Source: Craspedostauros australis (Eukaryota > Bacillariophyta > Bacillariophyceae > Mastogloiales > Achnanthaceae). From it: a DNA stretch of 64,000 nt. The translations under genes were made by a program, and so were the position numbers. The notes beneath the pieces are model-generated. The model worked only from the letters and a program-made list of their open reading frames with translations. It did no database searches and was not told where the DNA came from. Every line of letters starts with the position of its first letter. The stretch's first letter is position 1. Positions 46,308 to 55,269 of this stretch are shown here, piece by piece. The DNA is taken from positions 620,001 to 684,000 of the forward strand of contig JAMXDE010000011.1 in NCBI GenBank assembly GCA_026770025.1. Direction: 5' to 3'.

Positions 46308-46546
46308 TAACACTGAAATACTATTGTATCAATAGTATGGTACGAACACCATTTTACTTTTGATGAGAGTTCAATGCGATTGTTTCAAGCATGACTAATG
46401 TGCTCAACAATGCTCGTGGAGTGGAGCGCTCAAGCAGAGCGTAGAGCCATACTACTTGTATTTTGTTATGCTGTCGTGCTTCGCCAATATCCCACGAGTT
46501 CATTGTGCTTGTGCTACTTCGCCTACCTGATTTCAGCGTTCTGTGC

Positions 46547-47779
46547 TCAGCGCTCATTCATGGATCGTCGGATGGCCTCGGCAATCATTTCCTCCTCCGT
46601 CTGATCTTGGTCATTACCGCTGTTGGCATTGCCGCCTCCTGCGGTACCACCGGATCCAGGTTGCTGTTGCTGCTGCTGCTGCTGCGGGGCTCCTGGCTGA
46701 GGGAACCCGTTTGCCGGTGGAAAACCAGGCATGCCACCGAGACCTGGCATGCCGCCGCCGCCCAGCGCATTCATCATCTGCGCGCGCGTGTTCGGATCCC
46801 TCATCATCTGGCTCAGCTGCGACAGCATGGCCGGGTTCGAAGCGATTTGCTGCATCGACTGACGCGCCATGGGGGAGATGTTGGGATCGTTCTGAATCAT
46901 CTGCTGCACCATCGGGTTCTGCAGCATGCTCTGCAAAGCCTCCGGGTTGGACATCATGTTGGCCATGGCGCTCTGCACCTGCGGGTTGCTCATGTCGGTA
47001 TTGGCAAACCCGCCGGCCGGTGGCATTCCAAACCCGCCTGCGAGGTTGGGCATCATGCCTGGCGTTGCCACGGGTGCTGCCTTCGCGTCCTTCGCGGCCT
47101 GTTCCATCATGGCCTTGGCAGCCGTCAGCCTGGGCCATGCCTCCGGCGTCGGCGTCATGATGTAGCTCTCCACACCGTCCACGGGTTCCACCACGAAGCC
47201 AGCAGCCCTCATGGCGGCATCGCCACCGGCGAGACCACCCAGACGCTTCTGGAATGCCGCATTTCCCTTCTTCAGCTTGCGGTACTTCTCCTCCATCGGA
47301 TTCGATATGATCTTGTCCAGGATCTTCTCCAAGGTTGTCACGGCCGTGAGGAAAGTGGCGGGTGGGTTGGACTGTTTCAGCGTGTTGATCGCTGCTTGGA
47401 GCGGGTCCACGGCTGGTGCCGCTGTTGCTGTTGCTGCAGCTGCCGTTGTCGTGGGTGCTGTCGCTGTAGCCGCTGTCGTAGACGCCGTTGCAGACGCTGC
47501 CGCAGCTCCCTGAGCATCCGCATCGGGCTTCCCCATGCAATGGATGACGCAGTCCTTCTCGAGCTTGAATTCTGAAATGACCTGATTGGCATCATCGTCC
47601 TTGATCATCTTGCCTCGGTAGATCAGCCGCAATCCAGACAGCGGGATCTTGGTGACCTCGCTCACCTGCTTGCGAAGCTGGGTGGCGGTCGTTTGCGTTG
47701 GCACGGTCAGCGCCTTCCTGGCGCCCTGCATCGCGGTGATCGTCACGAAGACGTCCAATCCTTCTCCTTCGTCCGCCAT
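46547..47779 (-). CDS. Ubiquilin-related protein with UBL, PUB, STI1-like and UIM parts, 410 aa
   Basis: Single exon. Residues 8-85 form a ubiquitin-like domain (LDVFVTITAM ... LIYRGKMIKDD). An Ala/Thr-rich linker follows. Residues 135-205 look like a PUB/PUG domain (FLTAVTTLEKILDKIISNP, KYRKLKKGNAAFQKRL, AAGFVV), a fold that binds the C-terminus of the p97/Cdc48 ATPase. Residues about 280-335 are STI1-like repeats as in ubiquilin (NPEALQSMLQNPMVQQMI, NPAMLSQLSQMMRDPN). The C-terminus is a ubiquitin-interacting motif (EEEMIAEAIRRSMNE) after a Gln/Gly-rich spacer. Ubiquilins are shuttle factors that bring ubiquitylated clients to the proteasome and end in a UBA domain. Here the UBA is replaced by a UIM and a PUB domain is added, which suggests a shuttle tied to Cdc48. 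Confidence 0.82.
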   Translation of the reverse strand: MADEGEGLDVFVTITAMQGARKALTVPTQTTATQLRKQVSEVTKIPLSGLRLIYRGKMIKDDDANQVISEFKLEKDCVIHCMGKPDADAQGAAAASATASTTAATATAPTTTAAAATATAAPAVDPLQAAINTLKQSNPPATFLTAVTTLEKILDKIISNPMEEKYRKLKKGNAAFQKRLGGLAGGDAAMRAAGFVVEPVDGVESYIMTPTPEAWPRLTAAKAMMEQAAKDAKAAPVATPGMMPNLAGGFGMPPAGGFANTDMSNPQVQSAMANMMSNPEALQSMLQNPMVQQMIQNDPNISPMARQSMQQIASNPAMLSQLSQMMRDPNTRAQMMNALGGGGMPGLGGMPGFPPANGFPQPGAPQQQQQQQQPGSGGTAGGGNANSGNDQDQTEEEMIAEAIRRSMNER

Positions 47780-48375
47780 CTTTCACTTCTCTTCTTCAAT
47801 TGCAATGTCTGTTGGTAATATGATGATGGTGATGACAATGATGACAACGATGATGATGGCGAAGGTTGTGTCGACCGATTTCGTTCTATGGTGGCTCTTC
47901 GTCGTGTTCCGCCGATGATGGACAGCAACACGTTTCACCATCGTGGTTGTTGTTTCTCTCGTTCTTCCTCGGAAGTCATCGCCATTCGTGAACATGCAAG
48001 ACCAAAAGCCACACTAGTCGACTCGTTCGATCAATGTCAACACCTACTATTCGGAATCTAGATAGAAATAGAAGAGACCGCCACTGCCGTGACAAACATC
48101 GCAACTACGTGTACTCTGCTCTCGAGTCGTACTCGTCCACCATGCAAATCTTCATTATGTACTCAACGTCATGCCTCGCCACAACGACTGAAGTGCCCTC
48201 TGGAGAGACAGGATTTGTGGAGTATAAAGTAGGAGTGCTTGTGTATTGTGTGGTTCATCCGTTCATCCGTTCATTGCTTGAGTTTGGAAGTGGCAGCAAA
48301 GCAGAGCACAGCTTGTGCCAATACTCACACTCCACCATGCAAGTGTGCCAAACGAACGAACACACAAACAAACAA
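47780..48375. other. Spacer with ATG/ATA simple repeats
   Basis: A 596-bp region upstream of the UBL-PUB gene and downstream of the cN-II-like gene. A degenerate run of ATGATG/ACAATG units lies at about 47817-47868. No supported gene. Confidence 0.45.
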
Positions 48376-50644
48376 CTATGCTACCTCCTCCACCGACCAT
48401 GGATTGGTATCGGTGAACTCCGACATAGGATCCGCCAGGAGCTTGTCATGCGGCAGCATCTCCGTCGTCGTCCGGAAGGATCGCTCCGTTGACGACAATC
48501 CCAAATTCGTGGCGCGCGAACTGTAGAGACACGCGTAGTTCTCGACGTAGAATCCAAACCGCGAATCCTGATAGCCCGCGTTGAAGATGGCGCCCCATAT
48601 TGGATGGAAGGCGCCGTGCCATTGTTCCAGCATGGAACTCAGACGCGATTTGATGGCGGCGTCGTCCTCATCGAGTTCCGCCAGGATGGTCTGCACATTC
48701 AGATCCTGCAGGTCGCCGTGCTGGCGCACGCGCTCACCGTACAGGCCCAGCTCCGATCGCAGCTTGCGCAGCCGTCGGATCTTGCGCATCAGCGGGATGC
48801 CGTGGCTGAAGGTGCGGATCTCGTCGTCGAGCTCGGGCATGATGAACATGGATCGCCATCCCAGCGTGCGCTTGGATCGCAGGACGTCGGCGTAGAGATG
48901 ATCGCCCACGTACATGATCTCCTCGCCGACATCGACCTCCAGCATGCGCTGCAGATGTCGCCAGTTGCCGCCTTGGAAGACTTTGCCCATCTTGAGAAAT
49001 TTCTTCACACCGTCGGGTCCCAACGCGTCGATTTCGTAGATTCCGTCCGTGTTCCTCAGCGAACCATTCGCCATGTCGACGCGGAACAGCTGCAGGTACG
49101 GATCCAGCATGAAGGCGGGCTTGCAGCTACCGCAAATGACAATATCAAACAGCTCCGTCCATTCGTTCTTCGTGTACAGTTCTCCCTCGACCTTCTTCTC
49201 ATGGTACAGGTAATTCATGGCGGTGGAGGTGTACTCCCAGTGCGAGTTGGTCAGCAGGAAGAGCTTGACGCCCGCCTCACGATACCGCTTCAGCATGGGG
49301 ACCAGGCCTCGATCCAGCACGATGTACTTCTCTGGGTTCTTGGCCACCTCATCCTTGATGACTCCATCGCGGTGGCACAGATCGACGCATTCTCGGATCT
49401 GACGGTACATCTCCTCGTAGGTTTTGAGGTCGAGGAATTCGTGCTCGCCGTCGTCCTTGAGCTGGATGAGGAGGGCGAACAGGTGCGCGTCGACGAATTG
49501 GAAGAGGGTGTCCATGTTGATGAAGGACTTCTCGGTGAAGCTCATGACCTTGTTGAAGGTCTTGGAGTAGATGAGCTTGCGCGTTCTGGAGGAGATCTTT
49601 TCCACGCCATGGTACGCGACGCGGACATACTTGTGCCGATCGATTTTGAGGAAGTTACCGCGTTGGATGTCGATGATGAGTCCGCGGGCCCATCTCTGTT
49701 CATCGATTGAGTTTTGCGTTGCGTTTGGATAGAAGTTGAAGTAGCACATTTTTGGACGAAGCAGCGCAATGCAGTTCAGTGTATATTTTGTGATGGATGA
49801 TACAGCTGATGGTGTGAGTAACCAAGGTACGTTTGATTGTAGCAACGACACAGATGGAAATGACAGTGCCAAAGCCAATGGAACTTACAGCAACAACAGC
49901 ATCAGCATCAGCATCAGCAACAGCGGTGAACACAGTCACAAACACCTCAACCTGTATTGAATTGGAGTGCATGGACACCACCTATCATCAAGACCAGCAG
50001 ATGGGCACACTGGCGAGCAAATCAAAATGCATACGTGAATGAATGACACGCACCGTGTGATCGTATTCGAAATTCAGGACCTCCTCGGGGTAGCCCATCT
50101 TGTGGACGAGCTTCTCCTTCGCTCCATCGAATGCCAGCTTGTCAAATGCCGGTTGCTGGTACTGCGCCAGCGTGTAATCCATATCGAACCCGATAGCCCG
50201 GATTTCGGACATGTTCAACTCGCGATTGCAGAAGACGTCGTAATTGCTGACGGAGCGCTTATCGTCGAGGGCACCCAAGTGACGCAGCTTGCCTTCGAGG
50301 CCGACGGCAGATATGAGGGCATCAAATCGACCCGGTTCGGTGGCGGCGACGCCGTTGGGCGCTACGACATCTCCATCGATGTCGTCAAAGTCGGATGGAT
50401 CGACCGTGAGGACGAGATCGGCGCCGTTGAGACGTTGTTCCGCATCTTCGTCGCTGTCGACATCATAGCTGGAACCGGATTGATGCATGCACATGCTGGT
50501 GCTTCGTGTCGTCATGGTATGTGTCGTCATGGTATGACTGGCACCGAAGGCGGCCATCCGTTTACGAGCGGCCGTGTGGACGAAGGCATGCGCATTGCGT
50601 GCCGCGAAGGCGATGAGGAGACTATGCAACGTGATGGTTCTCAT
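48376..50644 (-). CDS. Plastid-type cN-II-like HAD 5'-nucleotidase, 636 aa
   Basis: Exon 1 is 50644-50054 and exon 2 is 49695-48376, joined in phase 0 (donor GTGCGT, acceptor GAACAG) as FEYDHT-RWARGLIID, which restores the usual core of the family. Motif I is GFDMDYTLAQY, motif II LFLLTNSHWEYTSTAM, and motif III/IV YVGDHLYADVLRSKRTLGWRS. This is the cytosolic purine 5'-nucleotidase/NT5DC family, acting on IMP/GMP or of unknown specificity. The N-terminus carries a signal-like segment (LHSLLIAFAARNAHA-FVH) with Phe at +1, so plastid targeting is predicted, unlike the animal cytosolic enzymes. A variable acidic stretch (DVDSDEDAEQ) precedes the catalytic part. It is divergent from the M23-fold gene. 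Confidence 0.85.
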
Positions 50645-51501
50645 GGTTGCCGTCTCTGGTCAGTGCGTTCGTGCGTGAGCGTGTGGTTTTGTTTCTGTTT
50701 GAGTATTGGTATGGCAATGATGTCTGCTCTTTGGATTTGTGCAATACGACTAGATGGGTGGGATCCAAGATCGGCCTCCTTTGACAACCGATGCCGATCA
50801 GCAGTGTTGGAACGGAATGTTCTGACGAATGAATGACACGACGGAAGCAATGGACCGATTGATTGATTGATCGATTGATCGATCGATTGGACCTGGCTTT
50901 GGCAGTGAATGACAGAAGGGTGTGTGGACCCACGGTGATTATGAATCTTCCACAAGGTGGCCCAGAGTACGATCAGTCTTCCTGGATGCTGGAAGTGCGA
51001 GCTACCTATGAATCCTTCCAGATGTTGGGGGCTGTGTGAAGGCGTTGCTTTGTGTGGAGTTGTCAACCAATACTCGTTCATCCAATTACCGTGGCGCGCG
51101 GAGATGTTTGTCGAGTGGTGGCGTCGTCGTTTGATGTTTTCTTGTGTGTGCGTCACGGCAGATTCCGATTCCGAGAATCTTGCTTCAATGACATTCGTGA
51201 CGTCACGACGTGTCCTCATTCGTTCATTCTCCACACGTCGTTGTGTTGCTTCAATCAGTCACGTTCGTGTTTGCAATCACGAATCAATCGCCACAAACAC
51301 CTCGCGCATCACGATCATCTCTCCCACCGCGACGATCCATCACCGAACACAACACACATGACCCACCGTTCGACGCTTCTCTCGCACCGACCAAACATCT
51401 CTCGTACGTGCGCTCGGATGTACTCATGGGTCCATCCCTCTCTTTCATTATTGACAACTATTGTATCATAATAGAACACTTGGCCAATCGCATCCACGAG
51501 A
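50645..51501. other. Divergent promoter region with GATT/GATC repeat
   Basis: An 857-bp spacer between divergent genes. A (GATT)/(GATC) simple repeat lies at 50857-50889. The right part is CA-rich and is probably the 5' leader of the next gene. Confidence 0.45.
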
Positions 51502-52623
51502 ATGGGACGCAACAACAAGAAGAAGACGTCGAAGAAGAAGCAGCGTTCGAAGCGCACTTCTGCATCGAACTCGCAGTCACAATCATCGTCGTCGGTAGCT
51601 GCCACCAACTTCGTCAACTCCGCTGGTCCGGGATGCTACATCATCCGACAGGATCTGCGGCCACAACCACCTTGGTTCATCGAGTGGGAGGCCGTGGACG
51701 TCGATGACTTTGCGGATTGCCTCGACGAGATTCCGGATATCGCCATCGACGCGGATCAGCACACGCTGACGGTCTGCAATATCCAAACGGAAACAACGCA
51801 GATATCGTACGTCACCGTCTACGACGCACAGATCGTCGGCGCCGACGGCCAATCCTTGCCGCAGGGTACGACGATCACGAACGACGGCGAGCAATCCTCG
51901 TGCGTCACCTTCATCGTGCTGAGCCCGCCGCAGACCTTTGCGCATCTCTGCTACGTCTACCACGAGGCCGAGCTGCGCATTGAGAGCGACGTGCGGGCCT
52001 GGTCGCAGCATCCCAATCCCAACGACCTGCATGCGCATCCTCTCGGATTTCCGTTGCAGGATGGACCCTTCCTGTGCACGCAAGGCGAGAATGGCATGCT
52101 GACGCATTTCTTTTCGGGCAATCTGCACGCCATCGACTTTGCCTGTCCGGTCGGCACCCCGTTGCTGGCCGTGGCCGATGCCATCGTGGTGGAGGCGCAG
52201 GATGGCAACACCTTGACGGGCATTGCCGTTACCAACCTCTTTCAATGGAACAGCGTTATGCTTCAAATTCAAACGAAGGGCAAAGACGAGGGCAGCAACG
52301 ACGACGACAATGGTGATCTCTTCGTGGAGTACGTGCACATACAGAAGAGCCATGTGAAGGTCGGCGACCGTGTTTCCAAGGGCGACATCGTTGCGTTGAG
52401 CGGCAGCGTTGGTTTCAGTCCTGAACCGCACTTGCATTTCAGCGCGTTTCGAACGTCGCAGACGGATGCACCGACTGTGCGGGTGAGGTTCGCACCCCGT
52501 CCTGAGGTAGATGCAGACAATGCTGAAGGCAAGGCACGGCAACCGCAGAGACATGCGACGTTTCTGCCGCAAGCTGGTCGGTGGTACGATGCGAGCGGCG
52601 AAGTTTCGCGACCAAGATCTTGA
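51502..52623 (+). CDS. M23/LytM-fold (lysostaphin-type) protein, 373 aa
   Basis: Single exon. The C-terminal half has the M23 pattern: H202 in THFFSGN, then D212 in HAIDFACPVGTPLLA, H279 in YVHIQKSHVKVGDRV, and the closing H310-L-H312-F in EPHLHF. These positions match the zinc ligands and catalytic histidines of peptidoglycan-type endopeptidases, so the fold and metal site look intact. The N-terminal half (about 40-190) is an unassigned, beta-rich domain. The first 20 residues are strongly basic (KKKTSKKKQRSKR), and there is no signal peptide, so the protein would stay in the cytosol or nucleus. M23 proteins are mainly bacterial; acquisition from bacteria is possible, but base composition does not stand out. 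Substrate is unknown. Confidence 0.8.
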   Translation: MGRNNKKKTSKKKQRSKRTSASNSQSQSSSSVAATNFVNSAGPGCYIIRQDLRPQPPWFIEWEAVDVDDFADCLDEIPDIAIDADQHTLTVCNIQTETTQISYVTVYDAQIVGADGQSLPQGTTITNDGEQSSCVTFIVLSPPQTFAHLCYVYHEAELRIESDVRAWSQHPNPNDLHAHPLGFPLQDGPFLCTQGENGMLTHFFSGNLHAIDFACPVGTPLLAVADAIVVEAQDGNTLTGIAVTNLFQWNSVMLQIQTKGKDEGSNDDDNGDLFVEYVHIQKSHVKVGDRVSKGDIVALSGSVGFSPEPHLHFSAFRTSQTDAPTVRVRFAPRPEVDADNAEGKARQPQRHATFLPQAGRWYDASGEVSRPRS

Positions 52624-53035
52624 TCACAATCATCGTGAATATGATCGAAATTGCAGAGAAGCGAATATAGAATAGAGCACAGCAGGAAAAGGAATAGGAT
52701 AGGAGTAGGAACAGGAGTGTGGTCTTCTATTGCACAATCTGCGGGGGTGCAACGGGGTCATACCTACGGTATCCGACCAGAACGCGAGTCCTTTCCCGTT
52801 CCTGTCTCATGTCCTTCGTTGAAAATTGTCTGTCCTTCGCACGAACTGACGCAGAAAGAAGCCAATCAACACGGGAAGATCACGGAGTTTCTGTGTTGGA
52901 GGCAACAACCGTGATGTTCTGTCACCAAATGGCACATTTCGCCGCATCTGCAACAACATCCATCATCTCACCAATCACAGCATCCACAAATTGTGGTCCC
53001 AACCTGAAACCCACAACTCCACACAAAACAACACC
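52624..53035. other. Spacer and 5' leader of SHMT
   Basis: A 412-bp region between two plus-strand genes. The last 100 bp is CAAC-rich, leader-like sequence. No other motif was recognised. Confidence 0.4.
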
Positions 53036-54961
53036 ATGAAGATCACCGCAGGCACATCGCGGACATGCCGCAGAACAACATCGCTCGCCATCATTGCAGC
53101 GTCTGCTTTGTGCTCACACACAACAGATGCATTCACAGCCTCGACCATTCGCAATGCTCCGGCGTCTTCCGCGCTCCACATCGCCACCGACGATGCCAAC
53201 ATCCCAGCAGCAGTACAGCAGGGATCGTTGCACAGCAAAGATCCGGAGCTTGCCCGTATGCTGTCTGGCGAAGATGAGCGCCAGCGGAAGGGATTGGAAT
53301 TGATCGCGTCTGAGAACTTTGTCAGCGAGGCCGTGCGTGAAGTGTTGGGCAGTTGCTTGACGAATAAGTACAGCGAAGGGTCGGGTGAGTTTGCATGCAG
53401 CGGAAGAGCAGGCTCGCATTGCATTGCCAGTCGTCTGCGAGTATGTGCCATCTGTGGTCTGCCATCTGTGGTCTGCCATCTGTGGTCTGCCATCTGAATT
53501 CTGATTGGCATCGTATTAACACGCAAATTGGAGCTCTGCTCGAGTCGACTCTCTCTCCTCCATCATCATCATCATTATCATCATCATCTCTCCCTTTCTC
53601 ACAGCGTTGCACAACCACCTTCCATGCCCTATCCCACTCTACTCCACTCTGGTCTATTCTCATCTACTCGAACATGCTTTGGTCAATGGCATGCAGTCGG
53701 TCGTAGATACTACGGAGGCAACGATTACATCGATCAGATCGAAAGCCTTTGCATGCGACGCGCGTTGTCCCTCTTCGGCCTGAAGGATGATGAATGGGGT
53801 GTCAACGTCCAGCCATACTCCGGATCGCCCGCGAACTTCGCAGTCTACACCGCCCTGCTGCAACCCCACGATCGCATCATGGGGCTGGACCTGCCATCCG
53901 GCGGACATTTGACGCACGGATTCCAAACGGCCAAAAAGAAGGTCTCCGCCACCAGCGTCTACTTCGAGAGCATGCCGTACGTCGTGGATGCCGAAACGGG
54001 CCTCATCGATTACGACGACATGGCGCGGCGTGCCAAGATGTTCCTGCCCAAGCTGCTCGTGGCCGGCGGTTCGGCCTATCCGCGCGAATGGGATTACGCG
54101 CGTCTGCGCGATATTGCGGATTCAGTCGGCGCCCTGCTCATGGTGGACATGGCGCACATTTCGGGTCTCGTGGCCGGCGGCGTCGTGCAGAGTCCCTTCC
54201 CGTATGCCGACGTCGTCACGACCACGACGCACAAGACCTTGCGCGGACCGCGCTCCGGCATGATCTTTGGCAAGCGCGAGTTTATGGATCGTATCGACGC
54301 CGCCGTGTTCCCGTCGTTGCAGGGCGGACCGCACAATCATCAGATCGGGGCGTTGGCGGTGGCCCTGCTGGAAGCGTCGCAGCCGGAGTTTCGGCAGTAC
54401 GCTCAGAACGTGATTGCCAACGCCAAGGCGCTGGCGAATGGATTGCAGAAGCGCGGGCATACCCTGGCGACCGGCGGTACCGACAATCATCTCATATTGT
54501 GGGATGTGCGATGCAAGGGACTGACGGGCTCCAAGGTTGACAAGGTGCTGGACATGGTCAGCATCACGGCCAACAAGAACAGCATCCCCGGCGACGTCTC
54601 GGCGATCAACCCGGGCGGAGTGCGATTGGGAACGCCGGCGTTGACGACTCGTGGATTGGATGAGGATGACTTCGATGTCGTTGCGGAACTGCTGCATCGT
54701 GGCTTTGAGATTGCGTTGCGGGCCAACGCCATCGCAGCATCAGAAACGGAAAGCACAGAGGCACATATGACAACAGATGCAGATGTACATGCAGATGCAG
54801 AATCAGGCAAACCCAAGAAGAAGGTGCTGCTGAAGGATTTCATGAAGGTGCTTCGCAACAATGAGGAGATCATCGATGCCCTGGAGGATCTGTGGAATGA
54901 CGTCGAGGACTTTGCTATTCACTTCGACATGCCAGGCGGTGAACAGTATCGGCCAACGTAA
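53036..54961 (+). CDS. SHMT: Serine hydroxymethyltransferase, plastid-type, 537 aa
   Basis: Exons 53036-53384 and 53697-54961, joined in phase 1 (donor GTGAGT, acceptor ATGCAG) to give [18 protein letters not shown], the family's conserved block. SHMT is a PLP enzyme that converts serine and tetrahydrofolate to glycine and 5,10-methylene-tetrahydrofolate. The PLP lysine lies in [16 protein letters not shown]. Other conserved parts are [48 protein letters not shown], and GTPALTTRG. The start at 53036 gives a signal peptide and cleavage site ([15 protein letters not shown]), with Phe at +1, so import into the plastid is predicted. Near the C-terminus there is an acidic insert ([19 protein letters not shown]) not usual in SHMT. 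The intron holds a 14-bp tandem repeat. Confidence 0.93.
53446..53496. repeat. 14-bp tandem repeat in SHMT intron
   Basis: TGCCATCTGTGGTC occurs three times in perfect tandem, followed by a partial copy (TGCCATCTG). It lies in the single intron of the SHMT gene, 61 bp after the donor. Confidence 0.9.
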
Positions 54962-55269
54962 CACATTCTCGAGAATATTGTAGCATTGCGTCCTTGAAGA
55001 CCTCAGTATTGCCAATCTATATTGCCAATCTATAATGGCACTCTGTACTGTCGCTGTTGCTATTGTTGCGATGGATGGTTTCGTTGTAATTACACTGTTT
55101 CTCTTCTTGTTATTCGTCCTGTTACTACTTTCAATGTTGTTCATCTGCTGCTTGCCCCAAAATATGGCGCTGGTGCATTTTGCTTCAGTTGCTTATCGTT
55201 GCAACTCAAGCATGGCACGAGCTGCTATTCCTTGCACACATCTTCAATGCATGTCATGTTGCCTCGATT
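54962..55269. other. Convergent spacer (SHMT / RNR)
   Basis: A 308-bp convergent 3' region. It contains a TTGCCAATCTATAT repeat near 55011-55030. Nothing else was seen. Confidence 0.45.

Noticed and set aside
48604-49710. 368-residue plus-strand frame opposite the cN-II-like nucleotidase
   Set aside because: HAD motifs and splice continuity lie on the minus strand.
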